DNA of 22,644 nt from positions 1 through 22,644 of the forward strand of contig CAZNYF010000025.1 of assembly GCA_964577195.1 (NCBI GenBank), read 5' to 3'. Under the pieces are notes generated by a model. The model had not been told where the DNA came from, made no database searches, and saw nothing but the letters and a program-made list of their open reading frames with translations. Both the position numbers and the translations under genes were made by a program. The stretch's first letter is position 1. Every line of letters starts with the position of its first letter. Positions 1 through 8,522 of this stretch are shown one piece after another. The DNA comes from HyVt-560 sp964577195. Its GTDB lineage: Bacteria > Pseudomonadota > Gammaproteobacteria > UWMA-0217.

Positions 1-294
1 TTTGCTGAAATCAACCCCGATGCAGCCAAGGAATCAGGCATTCAAGCGGGAGATTATATTCGCCTTGTATCACGCCGCTCAGATGCAATATTGATGGCGC
101 AACTGACACATCGCGTGCCTAAAAATATGATTTTTGTACCGTTCCACTTTTTTGATTGCGCAAACCGATTAACACTGGGATTGCTTGATCCACATTCACG
201 CCAACCGGCCTACAAACAATCTGCAGTACGCATCGAAAAGTGCAAAGACCAGAAAGTAGCAGCCAAACTCAGTATGGAAATGCGGGATTTTTAA
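1..294 (+). CDS. Molybdopterin oxidoreductase, C-terminal end (partial)
   Basis: The reading frame is open from the first base and ends in TAA, giving 97 residues that form the molybdopterin-dinucleotide-binding C-terminal domain of the DMSO reductase superfamily. Visible hallmarks are the alternating hydrophobic barrel segment around AGDYIRLVSRR, the segment VPFHF, and NRLT...LDPHSRQPAYKQSAVRIEK, the usual closing motif of NapA/FdhF/DmsA-like enzymes. The Mo-binding and FeS regions lie outside the window, so the substrate cannot be read. The stop overlaps the start of the next gene by one base (TAATG), so the two are translationally coupled as catalytic and electron-transfer subunits. With soxYZ and tusA nearby, a SoeA-type sulfite dehydrogenase or a polysulfide/thiosulfate-type enzyme is a reasonable inference, but nitrate, formate or DMSO enzymes are not excluded. 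Confidence 0.85.
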   Translation, partial: FAEINPDAAKESGIQAGDYIRLVSRRSDAILMAQLTHRVPKNMIFVPFHFFDCANRLTLGLLDPHSRQPAYKQSAVRIEKCKDQKVAAKLSMEMRDF

Positions 295-2183
295 TGTTTG
301 AAATACGAAATGATGAACCAGAATACGCTTTTCTGAGCGATAAGGATTCGGCAACGCTTAACCGTTACGGTTTTAACATCGATACCGTTGCCGCTGATGA
401 TGAGCTACGCAACACTAGTCTGAATATTAACTGTGATGCGGCGATTAGTGACAACCCCAATCGCTACAAGCAGCACGGATTCTTTTTCACCGCGGATAAC
501 TGTATTGGTTGCCACGCCTGTGAAGCCGCTTGCAGTGAGAAAAATGATAATCCCGGGCATATTGCTTTTCGCTCGGTTGGATTCGTTGAAGGCGGAACCT
601 ATCCTGATTATAGTCGCCTGAATATCTCCATGGCCTGTAATCATTGTGATGACCCAGTTTGTTTAAAAGGCTGCCCTACCCGAGCTTACACAAAATTTGC
701 CGAATACGGTGCCGTGTTACAAGACCCGGATATCTGCTTTGGCTGTGGCTATTGCACCTGGGTTTGTCCCTACAATGCACCCCAGCTCGACCCCGTTAAA
801 GGACAAGTCAGCAAATGCAATATGTGTGTTGACCGGCTGGAAGTTGGTCTTAAACCCGCTTGTGTCACAGCTTGTTTGGGCAACGCTCTGGATTTTGGCG
901 TGATCGAAAACAAGCCAGAAAACAGGACTCAGGCAAAAGCAGAACTCCCTGGATTCCCGAGCACTGAAATCACCCGTCCCAATATTCGTTTTCAGCAAAC
1001 AAAAAATCTGCAACGCGATATGGTGCGCGTGGATTCCGTGCCCATTAAATACCATCGAGATGATGAAGGAACCTATCATTCCGAGGTCAACTCACAAGGC
1101 CCGGTGGAAAAACACTGGGGTTTGAGTAAACTTTTTCACTCGCATGAAAATGCACACGCCATCTTTACTTTGTCTGCACAGACCGTTATGGGCGCATTTC
1201 TCATGCTGGTGCTCGGCAGCTGGTTTTCTTCGCCGGCGATAGCTGCAATTACAGCCTCCTCCGCGCAACTACCACTGCTCGCAGTAATGGTGGCCTTGAT
1301 GGGCTTTGGATTATTCAAACTTAATATGCACTTGGGGAAACCGCATCGCTTTTATCGCGGCTACAATAATTTACGGCACTCACCCGTCAGCAGGGAAATA
1401 GCCGGAGTCACGCTTTTCTTTATCGGTTTGTGCGGTTATGCATTCTTCGCGGTGCTTGGGGTTGGGAGTATAAAAACGCTGTTTGCGATCATCGGCCTGG
1501 TGGGTTTTATCGCTGGCTCCTGGTACATGTATAAACTCTATCGCATTCCAGCAAGACCCTTCTGGAATCATTGGCAAACCGGTACCGCTTTTTACGGAAC
1601 CATGTTGAGCTTGGGCGCTTTATTGGTGGCCATTATAGGAACAGTAGCAACAGGATTTAATCAAACTCTCATTCCAGTATTATCATTAATTGCCGCAGCA
1701 GGTTTAACTGTTGAAATCATCGGGCACTATTTTCATCGCCAGTATTTAATTCATGGACCAGGAGAGGCGGGCGCATCGTATTACATTCAGAACAGTGACT
1801 ATGGTAAAACCTGGTGGTTAAGAAATATCTTGCTAGGCATAAATCTAGTGGCATTGTTGATCATCTCACAAAGCCCTTTGTCTGGAATCGGTGGCGCGAT
1901 GATTGGCTTGACCCTGACAATTTCGATTTTGACAAGCGCCTATCTGGGGAGAATACTGTTCTACATGGTCGTAATCCCCACTACCATGCCTGGCGCATTC
2001 TTTTGGAAAAACCAGAAATTTGTTGATCATGCCAGGGACTCCGGCTTAGCCGACATGCAGCAGCTTGGCGTAGCCTATGAGCGGCACCATAAGTTCAAAT
2101 TTGGCGAGTTAATCAGCACAATCAAAGAAAATGATTTCCGAAGTATATGGGCGCATACTAAAAATATCTTAACGGGTAAGTAA
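294..2183 (+). CDS. DmsB-DmsC-type fusion: four-cluster ferredoxin plus membrane anchor subunit
   Basis: This 629-residue protein joins two subunits that are usually separate. Residues about 60-235 are a DmsB-like electron-transfer domain with four cysteine groups: CIGCHACEAAC, CNHCDDPVCLKGC, CFGCGYCTWVC and CNMC...C...C, predicting four [4Fe-4S] clusters. Residues about 290-590 form a DmsC-type hydrophobic anchor with about eight membrane helices and the family segment YNNLRHSPVSREI. It would carry electrons between the upstream molybdoenzyme and the quinone pool. I chose the ATG at 294, which overlaps the upstream TAA; an in-frame GTG at 240 would lie inside the previous gene. No Tat signal is visible at this N-terminus, so a cytoplasm-facing complex like SoeABC is possible. 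The fold assignment is firm; the substrate is not. Confidence 0.88.
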   Translation: MFEIRNDEPEYAFLSDKDSATLNRYGFNIDTVAADDELRNTSLNINCDAAISDNPNRYKQHGFFFTADNCIGCHACEAACSEKNDNPGHIAFRSVGFVEGGTYPDYSRLNISMACNHCDDPVCLKGCPTRAYTKFAEYGAVLQDPDICFGCGYCTWVCPYNAPQLDPVKGQVSKCNMCVDRLEVGLKPACVTACLGNALDFGVIENKPENRTQAKAELPGFPSTEITRPNIRFQQTKNLQRDMVRVDSVPIKYHRDDEGTYHSEVNSQGPVEKHWGLSKLFHSHENAHAIFTLSAQTVMGAFLMLVLGSWFSSPAIAAITASSAQLPLLAVMVALMGFGLFKLNMHLGKPHRFYRGYNNLRHSPVSREIAGVTLFFIGLCGYAFFAVLGVGSIKTLFAIIGLVGFIAGSWYMYKLYRIPARPFWNHWQTGTAFYGTMLSLGALLVAIIGTVATGFNQTLIPVLSLIAAAGLTVEIIGHYFHRQYLIHGPGEAGASYYIQNSDYGKTWWLRNILLGINLVALLIISQSPLSGIGGAMIGLTLTISILTSAYLGRILFYMVVIPTTMPGAFFWKNQKFVDHARDSGLADMQQLGVAYERHHKFKFGELISTIKENDFRSIWAHTKNILTGK

Positions 2184-2261
2184 AGGTCATCCTTAGGAAC
2201 CCAATGTTTTAGGACACTACAGAAAAGGATTCTATGCTCTAGATTTTAACCGGAAACCATT

Positions 2262-3143
2262 ATGTTGAATCGATTTCAAATTGTTATTCTTGCTGGATTT
2301 GGCATATTGTTAACCGCTATCGTATTGATTGTCGTTACCCAGCAACGTGAAAAGGAATTCGCCACCTATCAATTTGAATCTCAAAAAATCCTACTTGCCA
2401 ACACCTCCAAGATATTGGCACAACACATATTCAGGCAACGGCAGAACCTTCAGTGGTTTGTTTCCCAAAACCATCAACTGTTAGCCCATCTAAGATTTTA
2501 CCCTCAAGACCCTAAGGCCTTTTCTAAATTGCAAAATCGGATGAGACAAACCTTTCCCGGTTATTTTAACTTTACAATAATAGATGAAAATGGTTCGCCG
2601 ATATGGATGGATATCGAGACCAAAGTAGGCACTGTTTGCCAAAATGAGATTGATCATTTTAGTAAAGAAGCAGTGCTTTCAGGTATCAAAGCAAAAAACT
2701 CTGTTCTCATCCACCCAAACCTTCATCAGTATCATTATGATTTGATGACCTTGCTAGTGGTTCGACCCAACGTAAATAATATATTTTTTGTCAGTTTCTA
2801 CCCTGATGGCCTTGCTAAAATACTAAAATCTCAGCAAAAGCCTGGGCATCAGCTAATACTGGTTAAAAAAGGTGACACAGCATTAATCGAGATCACAGCA
2901 GAAGGAGCCAGAGACAAAATCCATCGCGATATTCGATTAACCAAAAAAGAGATGCTTGGTTTAAAAACATTTAAGGATGTAAAAGGAACTGATTGGCGAG
3001 TGGTAGACCTGCAAGACCAAAGTTACCTGGATAGCTATCGCCAACAACTTTGGCAAAAAGCATCCACAATTGCGCTCATCGCTTTTATCATTGGTTTATT
3101 TCTCATCGTAGCATTAATCCGGCTTTTATCAGCTAAACGGTAA
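2262..3143 (+). CDS. Membrane-anchored periplasmic sensor-like protein without output domain
   Basis: The protein has 293 residues. A membrane helix lies near residues 6-25, a periplasmic portion of about 240 residues follows, and a second helix near 267-288 ends in a short basic tail (SAKR). The periplasmic part looks like the Cache-type extracellular sensing domains found in front of GGDEF, kinase or chemoreceptor modules (for example FNFTIIDENGSPIWMD and TLLVVRPNVNNIFFVSFY). No HAMP, kinase, GGDEF or methyl-accepting domain follows the second helix, and the frame closes with TAA right after it. It lies 78 bases after the fusion subunit on the same strand, so it may belong to the same transcript. 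It could be a stand-alone sensor acting through a partner, or a periplasmic binding module for the molybdoenzyme. The function is not known. Confidence 0.7.
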   Translation: MLNRFQIVILAGFGILLTAIVLIVVTQQREKEFATYQFESQKILLANTSKILAQHIFRQRQNLQWFVSQNHQLLAHLRFYPQDPKAFSKLQNRMRQTFPGYFNFTIIDENGSPIWMDIETKVGTVCQNEIDHFSKEAVLSGIKAKNSVLIHPNLHQYHYDLMTLLVVRPNVNNIFFVSFYPDGLAKILKSQQKPGHQLILVKKGDTALIEITAEGARDKIHRDIRLTKKEMLGLKTFKDVKGTDWRVVDLQDQSYLDSYRQQLWQKASTIALIAFIIGLFLIVALIRLLSAKR

Positions 3144-3312
3144 TCCTTGGAGCTCCGCGAGGTGGCCATCGCCAACTAAATAGCTCTGCTTGAACCGAGA
3201 AAATCAGTTGCTTGAAGACTACAAAAATATTTGCTATCCACTCGAAATCCCCGCATCACTATGTCATTTCTATAATTTATTACACAGCTATGCTAAGGTC
3301 TGTGCCTTCATT

Positions 3313-3353
3313 CCGGTGACGGCTAATTTGTCTGTCAGGCCGGTAATTTTTTT
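3313..3353 (+). terminator. Terminator-like hairpin with T-tract ahead of tusA
   Basis: CCGG...CCGG closes a stem that continues as TGACGG against CTGTCA with a two-base bulge and a nine-base loop. TAATTTTTTT follows immediately. It lies about 170 bases after the sensor-like gene and ends 40 bases before the tusA start. It may terminate the upstream transcript, or act as an attenuator if transcription starts near the TATAAT at 3271-3276, which has no recognisable -35. A second small hairpin (GTCGC-ACAA-GCGAC, 3356-3369) lies between it and tusA. Confidence 0.5.
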
Positions 3354-3392
3354 ACGTCGCACAAGCGACAAATGAGTAACTTGGAGTATCCA

Positions 3393-3626
3393 ATGACTGA
3401 CGTTGCAAGCGAGCTTGATGCACGCGGCTTAAACTGCCCACTTCCTATTTTAAAAGCTAAAAAAGCCATCAATGGCATAGAATCAGGCGAAGTACTGAAA
3501 ATTATTGCGACTGACCCCGGCTCCGTTAAGGATTTCGAAGCATTCTGCAATCAAACCGGACATGATTTGGTTGAAAGCGCAGAAGCTAGCGGTGAGTTCA
3601 TATTCCTGATCAAGAAGAAAGCTTAA
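3393..3626 (+). CDS. tusA: TusA-family sulfur carrier protein
   Basis: This small 77-residue protein of the TusA/SirA/YeeD family carries the family's CPxP motif near the N-terminus (LNCPLPILKAKKAI), where the cysteine holds the sulfane sulfur as a persulfide. The rest follows the two-layer alpha/beta pattern of the family and ends in IFLIKKKA. In sulfur oxidizers TusA homologues pass sulfur in the cytoplasm toward the rDsr or Hdr-like pathways; elsewhere they serve tRNA thiolation. I chose the ATG at 3393 because TTGGAG lies seven bases upstream; the in-frame ATG at 3372 has no ribosome binding site. The gene stands alone between two terminator-like structures. Its position beside a DMSO-reductase-type complex and near soxYZ favours a role in sulfur oxidation, but this is inference. 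Confidence 0.85.
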   Translation: MTDVASELDARGLNCPLPILKAKKAINGIESGEVLKIIATDPGSVKDFEAFCNQTGHDLVESAEASGEFIFLIKKKA

Positions 3627-3664
3627 TCAGTTTTTAAGGCATCCTTAAAAATAGAAGCACCCAT

Positions 3665-3691
3665 AAAAAAGAGCCGAAAGGCTCTTTTTTT
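3665..3691. terminator. Bidirectional intrinsic terminator between tusA and lysA
   Basis: GAGCC-GAAA-GGCTC forms a five-pair stem with a stable GAAA loop, flanked by a run of A on the left and a run of T on the right. It therefore works as a terminator for tusA (plus) and for lysA (minus), the two convergent genes that flank it. Confidence 0.9.
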
Positions 3692-3708
3692 GCCTAAAAT
3701 TTGCTCGC

Positions 3709-4959
3709 CTACTCGGGTAGAACGCTTTCTCCCTGCATCAACTGCTCAATTGTTTCTCTAGCGCGAATCTCAATCGATTGGTCACCATCGATCATAATCT
3801 CTGGCACTCGCGGCCGAGCGTTATATTGCGAACTCATCGAGAAGCCATAGGCTCCAGATGAACGCATTACCAGCAGATCCCCTGGCTTAAGGGATAGCTC
3901 TCGCTGCTTGGCAAGAAAATCACCTGTCTCACAAATGGGGCCAACAATATCGTATTTTTGTAAAATGCCATTATTGTGCTGAACGACGGGCTGAATCTCC
4001 TGCCAGGCGCTATACAGACAGGGACGCAGGTTATCGTTCATTGCTGCGTCCACAATCGCAAAGCGTTGCGTACCGTTATCTTTAAGAAACTCTACCTGCA
4101 TTAGTAAAACCCCTGCATTTCCCATAATGGCTCGCCCTGGCTCAAGGATAATTTTGTAATCACTGCCTTGCAGTCGTTGTAAAATCACCTTTGCGTATTC
4201 AGAGGGCAGCGGCGGAGTTTCATCTCGGTAACGAATACCCAGCCCACCACCTAAATCGAGATGTTCAATTTCAATACCGTGGCTTTTTAGTCGATCAGCC
4301 AAATCCAGCACACGCTCCAGAGCATCTAGAAAAGGCTCGACCTCAGTGAGTTGTGAGCCAATATGACAGTCAATGCCAATCGGTTGGATATGCTGCATAT
4401 CGACTGCATTCAGATAAACCTGCTCAACAATACTGATATCAATGCCAAACTTATTCTCTTTTAAGCCGGTCGAAATATACGGGTGTGTACCCGCATCCAC
4501 ATCAGGATTAACCCGAATCGAAACCGCAGCAACTTTGCCGATACGACCAGCAACCTCATTGATCCGCGCAAGCTCAGCTTCGGACTCCACATTAAAGCAG
4601 TGAATGCCGACTTCCAGCGCACGCTGAATTTCATCGCTACGCTTACCAACGCCGGAAAAAACGATTTTCCCCGGATCACCACCGGCAATGAGCACGCGCT
4701 CAAGCTCACCCACAGAAACGATATCAAACCCGGACCCTAACCGCGCCAGAACATTCAAAACACCTAGACTGCCATTGGCTTTGACCGCATAGCAAATCAA
4801 ATGCGGGTGATCGCCCAAAGCATCATCAAAAGCGTGCCAGTGTCGCTCTATGGTAGCCCTGGAATACACATAGGCAGGCGTGCCAAACTGCGCCGCAATA
4901 TCTCTCAGCGGCACCTCTTCAGCCATCAGATGGCCATCGACATAATTAAAATAATCCAT
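3709..4959 (-). CDS. lysA: Diaminopimelate decarboxylase
   Basis: This enzyme decarboxylates meso-diaminopimelate to L-lysine, the last step of lysine synthesis, using pyridoxal phosphate. The 416-residue length is typical. Visible motifs are YAVKAN with the PLP lysine at residue 60, HIGSQ, GGGLGI, EPGRAI (phosphate binding), CETGDFLA (the cysteine supplied across the dimer interface) and SSGAYGFSMSSQYN near the end. Its start overlaps the stop of lptM by one base (TAATG), the gene order usual in gammaproteobacteria. There dapF normally follows; here lysA is followed only by a terminator and the convergent tusA, so dapF must lie elsewhere. Confidence 0.97.
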   Translation of the reverse strand: MDYFNYVDGHLMAEEVPLRDIAAQFGTPAYVYSRATIERHWHAFDDALGDHPHLICYAVKANGSLGVLNVLARLGSGFDIVSVGELERVLIAGGDPGKIVFSGVGKRSDEIQRALEVGIHCFNVESEAELARINEVAGRIGKVAAVSIRVNPDVDAGTHPYISTGLKENKFGIDISIVEQVYLNAVDMQHIQPIGIDCHIGSQLTEVEPFLDALERVLDLADRLKSHGIEIEHLDLGGGLGIRYRDETPPLPSEYAKVILQRLQGSDYKIILEPGRAIMGNAGVLLMQVEFLKDNGTQRFAIVDAAMNDNLRPCLYSAWQEIQPVVQHNNGILQKYDIVGPICETGDFLAKQRELSLKPGDLLVMRSSGAYGFSMSSQYNARPRVPEIMIDGDQSIEIRARETIEQLMQGESVLPE

Positions 4960-5075
4960 TATTTTTTCTGCTCTTTTTTATCTGTGCTCGCATCATCCGG
5001 CAAATACAACGGCCCAACTTGACCGCAACCAGAAAGACCGATGCCCACAATGAGTGTTAATACAATAAGATTCAT
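4959..5075 (-). CDS. lptM: LptM-like small lipoprotein (LPS assembly)
   Basis: This is a 38-residue lipoprotein precursor. A hydrophobic signal (MNLIVLTLIVGIG) leads to the lipobox LSGC, followed by the conserved GQVGPLYLP of the LptM/YifL family and a charged tail. In Escherichia coli LptM binds the LptD-LptE complex in the outer membrane and helps LptD mature. I chose the internal ATG at 5075 because it puts the signal peptide at the N-terminus; the frame stays open to 5168, but that extension does not look like a signal and runs into the divergent kinase gene. Stop and lysA start overlap, as in the common lptM-lysA arrangement. No strong ribosome binding site is visible. Confidence 0.85.
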   Translation of the reverse strand: MNLIVLTLIVGIGLSGCGQVGPLYLPDDASTDKKEQKK

Positions 5076-5148
5076 AAACTGCAAAGTATTACACTTGAGC
5101 GAAAACTGAAAGTAGATCCTGCCAATTGAAGACCGTTGATTTGACACA

Positions 5149-7029
5149 ATGAAACTCCGCAACCACATTTTGCTCTGGCTGGTAGTGACCAGCCTACTGC
5201 CTTTGCTGATACTTTCAGTTGGCGGCGCGCGCTATAGCCAAAAGGTTTTTATCGAAAGTATTGACAGCGAAATGCTCGATGAACTCAATCGCCTCAGCAC
5301 CAAGCTCGACGAGCTTTTTGCAACACAACGGCAATTACTCCGAAATTTATCGCGTTCTGATGCCGTGAGAAATTTTGGTGCTGCGCTCCCTCGTGCAATC
5401 GAAGCGGGTGGGGTGACGGCTGAATTTTCCAGGGAACGGTACAACCTGGAAGTCTATTTTGTTAGCCTGCAACAGCTGGTTGCGGAGGATGCAGAGCTAA
5501 GATTACTGGATGCACAAGGACATACGGTGATTAAAGCCTCATTTGGGCAAACCAGCACAATCCAACTGGAAACACTGTTGCCTTATGCGATCAGTGAAAA
5601 AGAACCACCAACCGCACTGACCGAACTACTCACAACTCTGCCTCAGAACGAAATTAGCCACCGACCGCTTGGGCTGACCTCATCCTCCGGTCACCCCGTC
5701 TTATTGGCAGATTCAATTTTGCCGATACAACTCGACGATGGGCAGCGGCTCTATCTGGTTTTTAGCAATTTTGGCGGAAGCCTCGATCATCTGCTTGATC
5801 GCGCGCCTCGCTTACGCAATGCAAAACTGACTGTAATCGCTACAGAACCTAGCGCCAGCACCGAAGAATTGATGCTGTATGACGATCAACGCAGCGTTCG
5901 TTTCAGCCTTGCCTCAAGCAAACGCGCAGACTACGCAGCCGGAAATGGTAGCGCTTTCAGCAATGTGGCGGGGGAAGTCGCGCAAATAGACGATGCGCGC
6001 ATCTACCTTAATGAATACCTACCCCATCCCGACAGGTTAACCAGCTGGCTTTTAGTAGCGAGCCTCGACAGTGAGCGTCTTCTGGAACAATTCAAACTGG
6101 CAAAATGGGGAATGCTAGGTTTAATCGCGATCGTATTTTTACTCGGCCTGCTGATTGCGTGGAGAGTATCGAGGCATCTGTCTCGACCAATCTCGCGACT
6201 GGCACACAACCTCAACGCCTACGCGCACAATCAGCAATCGCTACCCGATATCCCCGCGCTTTCAAGTGAGATAAAATCACTGCAAGCCGCCTTTCGTAAA
6301 ATGACCGCTTCAATAGAAAAATCACAACAGCAAAAACAGCGCAGTGAAAAAAAATTACAACAACACGCCAAACTCGCCTCGCTGGGAGAAATGGCGGCGG
6401 GTATTGGTCATGAGCTGAACAACCCGCTGACCAACATTCTCTCTCTGGGTAAATTGATCAAGCGGCAGCAACATCAACAGGGAGATACCACCAGCGATGT
6501 TGACTCTTTGATTGGAGAAACCCATCGCGCCTCAAAAATCGTCAGCGGAATGTTAAATTTCTCGCGCCAGATCAGACCAGAGATGCAGGCAATCGACCTC
6601 AACCCGTGGATTAAAATGTGCATCCAACGGATCGCCAAAAAAGCACTTGAAGCAGGGATTAAAATCCATTTCACAGCTGCTAAGGATCTGGTTTTTCAAG
6701 GTGATCCTTTTCAACTTGAGCAAGTTATGATTAACCTGCTGACCAACGCCATCCAGACGAGCCAGCGAGAACAATCTATTCAAGTCACAGCCGAGTCCTC
6801 CGATCAGCAACTGGTGATTCACGTAATCGATGCTGGTGAGGGGCTTGAAGCCAATATCGAGAACCGTGTATTTGAACCTTTTTTCACCACCCGAAAAATC
6901 GGAGTTGGCAATGGGCTGGGGTTATCTATTAGTATGGGAATTATCGAAGTGCATGAAGGAACATTGAAACTTCGGAATAATCCTGATCGCGGATGCACCG
7001 CTGAAATTCGTCTGCCACTCACCACATGA
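5149..7029 (+). CDS. Membrane sensor histidine kinase (NtrB-type partner of a sigma-54 activator)
   Basis: The protein has 626 residues. A membrane helix near residues 7-26 and a second near 322-341 enclose a periplasmic sensor region of about 295 residues with no motif I can name. A HAMP-like linker and a glutamine-rich coiled coil follow. The HisKA motif GIGHELNNPLTNI places the phosphorylated histidine at residue 421. The ATPase part has NLLTNA (N box), DAGEGLE (G1), FEPFFTTRK (F box) and GNGLGLS (G2). The NPLTN type of H box is typical of kinases paired with NtrC-family regulators. Its stop overlaps the start of the response regulator by four bases (ATGA). The ligand is not visible; with soxYZ next door, a reduced sulfur compound is an inference. 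A sigma-54 kinase/regulator pair (TspS/TspR) is known to control sox genes in Acidithiobacillus caldus. Confidence 0.93.
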   Translation: MKLRNHILLWLVVTSLLPLLILSVGGARYSQKVFIESIDSEMLDELNRLSTKLDELFATQRQLLRNLSRSDAVRNFGAALPRAIEAGGVTAEFSRERYNLEVYFVSLQQLVAEDAELRLLDAQGHTVIKASFGQTSTIQLETLLPYAISEKEPPTALTELLTTLPQNEISHRPLGLTSSSGHPVLLADSILPIQLDDGQRLYLVFSNFGGSLDHLLDRAPRLRNAKLTVIATEPSASTEELMLYDDQRSVRFSLASSKRADYAAGNGSAFSNVAGEVAQIDDARIYLNEYLPHPDRLTSWLLVASLDSERLLEQFKLAKWGMLGLIAIVFLLGLLIAWRVSRHLSRPISRLAHNLNAYAHNQQSLPDIPALSSEIKSLQAAFRKMTASIEKSQQQKQRSEKKLQQHAKLASLGEMAAGIGHELNNPLTNILSLGKLIKRQQHQQGDTTSDVDSLIGETHRASKIVSGMLNFSRQIRPEMQAIDLNPWIKMCIQRIAKKALEAGIKIHFTAAKDLVFQGDPFQLEQVMINLLTNAIQTSQREQSIQVTAESSDQQLVIHVIDAGEGLEANIENRVFEPFFTTRKIGVGNGLGLSISMGIIEVHEGTLKLRNNPDRGCTAEIRLPLTT

Positions 7030-8369
7030 CTGATCAACCGACCATTTTCTTTGTAGATGATGACCCCAAAGCCGGGGAGTTGTTCCGGCGTTTCTGTAGC
7101 GCTGTCGATATTCAGGTAAAGCCTTTTAAAAACCCGCTACTAGCACTAGATGCGTTTAAAAAAACACCCTGCGACCTGCTAATTTCAGATTTAAAAATGC
7201 CCGAGATGACCGGCATTGAAGTACTGGCTGCGGTGCGCGAGCAAGATCCCGATATTCCCGTGATCCTGATTACCGGTTTTTCAACGGTCGATAACGCCAT
7301 AGAAGCATTGCGGCTGGGGGCATCAGATTTTATTAAAAAACCCTACGACCCGGAAGAGCTGGTGCATCAAGTTCAACTATTGCTCGATAACCGTCATTTA
7401 AAGCAGGAAAATCGTCAGTTAAAAGCAGCTTTAAGCGGCTCCGGTCAATCCTCATTGATTGGTGACTCTAAAGTGATGCTCGAACTCAAATCCCTGATCA
7501 AAAAGCTTGCTGAAATTCGTTGCAACGTGATCATCTATGGAGCATCCGGCACAGGGAAAGAACTGGTTGCGCGAGATCTGCATCATCTGGGTTCATACAA
7601 AAACCAGCCGTTTATCGTCATCGACTGCGGCGCACTCACCGACACCTTGCTGGAAAGCGAATTGTTCGGCCACGAAAAAGGCGCATTCACCGGAGCAGAC
7701 AAAAAACGCATTGGCCGCCTCGAAAGTGCTACTGGCGGTACCGTTTTTCTGGATGAGATCTCAAATATCTCTGATGCCATGCAGACCAAACTCTTGCGCG
7801 TGGTACAGGAGCAACAAGTGACCCCGGTAGGTAGTGCTGCCATCATTGATATTAATGTACGGTTCATTGTCGCCACCAACCAGAACCTGGAAGAACTTGT
7901 CGCAGCCGGTAAGTTTCGACACGACCTGTATCATCGGCTTAATGTCGTTCAGATTAACGTGCCATCGTTGCAGCAACGCGTTGAAGATATCCCGCTTTTA
8001 ACCCGGCATTTTATTGATCACTTTAATTTACTCTATCAGCTCAAAGTTCAAACATTCTCTCAGCCCGCAATCAAACAGCTCATGCATTACGATTGGCCAG
8101 GCAATGTACGTGAACTCAAAAATTTGGTTGAACGCCATATGGTGCTGGATCAAAGCGAGCAACTAGAGTTGTTGATGCCTCCCAAAACGCGCAGCCATAA
8201 CAATGGCAGCGACAACATCGATTCTGACCTGCCGGATTTGGCCACACTAGAAGAACGCTACATCAAGAAGATTCTCGGAAATAGTCAGGGCAATCGAAAA
8301 GAAGCCGCGGCAACGCTTGGGATTAACGCCACAACGCTATGGCGCAAACTACAAAACTATCAAGACTGA
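7026..8369 (+). CDS. NtrC-family sigma-54-dependent response regulator
   Basis: The protein has 447 residues and three domains. The receiver domain (1-120) has the acidic pocket VDDDP, the phosphorylated aspartate at residue 55 (ISDLKMPEMTG) and the KKPYDPEEL segment. The AAA+ domain (about 148-375) has Walker A GASGTGKE at 172-179, the sigma-54 contact loop ESELFGHEKGAFTGA with GAFTGA at 219-224, Walker B TVFLDEIS, the arginine-finger region RHDLYHRLN and WPGNVREL. A Fis-type helix-turn-helix closes the protein (GNRKEAAATLGINATTLWRKL). Every residue needed to activate sigma-54 polymerase appears present. It is translationally coupled to the kinase gene. The best target in the window is the promoter at 9151-9166 in front of soxY, less than 800 bases downstream. 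Confidence 0.96.
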   Translation: MTDQPTIFFVDDDPKAGELFRRFCSAVDIQVKPFKNPLLALDAFKKTPCDLLISDLKMPEMTGIEVLAAVREQDPDIPVILITGFSTVDNAIEALRLGASDFIKKPYDPEELVHQVQLLLDNRHLKQENRQLKAALSGSGQSSLIGDSKVMLELKSLIKKLAEIRCNVIIYGASGTGKELVARDLHHLGSYKNQPFIVIDCGALTDTLLESELFGHEKGAFTGADKKRIGRLESATGGTVFLDEISNISDAMQTKLLRVVQEQQVTPVGSAAIIDINVRFIVATNQNLEELVAAGKFRHDLYHRLNVVQINVPSLQQRVEDIPLLTRHFIDHFNLLYQLKVQTFSQPAIKQLMHYDWPGNVRELKNLVERHMVLDQSEQLELLMPPKTRSHNNGSDNIDSDLPDLATLEERYIKKILGNSQGNRKEAAATLGINATTLWRKLQNYQD

Positions 8370-8426
8370 CTTCCGACTTTGTAACGATAGCAGCTTCGCT
8401 GGCCAAAAAATCATCCCTCTGTCATC

Positions 8427-8440
8427 GGCAAAGCTTTGCC
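8427..8440. promoter_or_regulatory. Perfect 14-base palindrome, possible operator
   Basis: GGCAAAGCTTTGCC reads the same on both strands. It has no loop and no T-tract, so it is not a terminator. It lies 58 bases after the response regulator gene and about 220 bases before the next start. It could be a binding site for a dimeric regulator, but nothing ties it to a specific protein. Confidence 0.3.
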
Positions 8441-8499
8441 ATTCCGCACCACTGAGAAGCAAAAAACGACCATCCAAGCTGGTATGAATCAGCCCATTT

Positions 8500-8522
8500 A
8501 TCCGCCTTTCATCGGGTTTTTT
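8500..8522 (+). terminator. Weak intrinsic terminator after the kinase/regulator operon
   Basis: ATCCG and CGGGT can pair (one G-T pair) across an eight-base loop, and six T follow. The stem is short, so this is a weak call. It is the only terminator-like structure between the response regulator gene and the small exported protein gene. Confidence 0.4.

Noticed and set aside
3190..3375. Open frame of 61 codons between the sensor-like gene and tusA
   Set aside because: No ribosome binding site, no domain character, and it runs through the terminator-like hairpin at 3313-3353.
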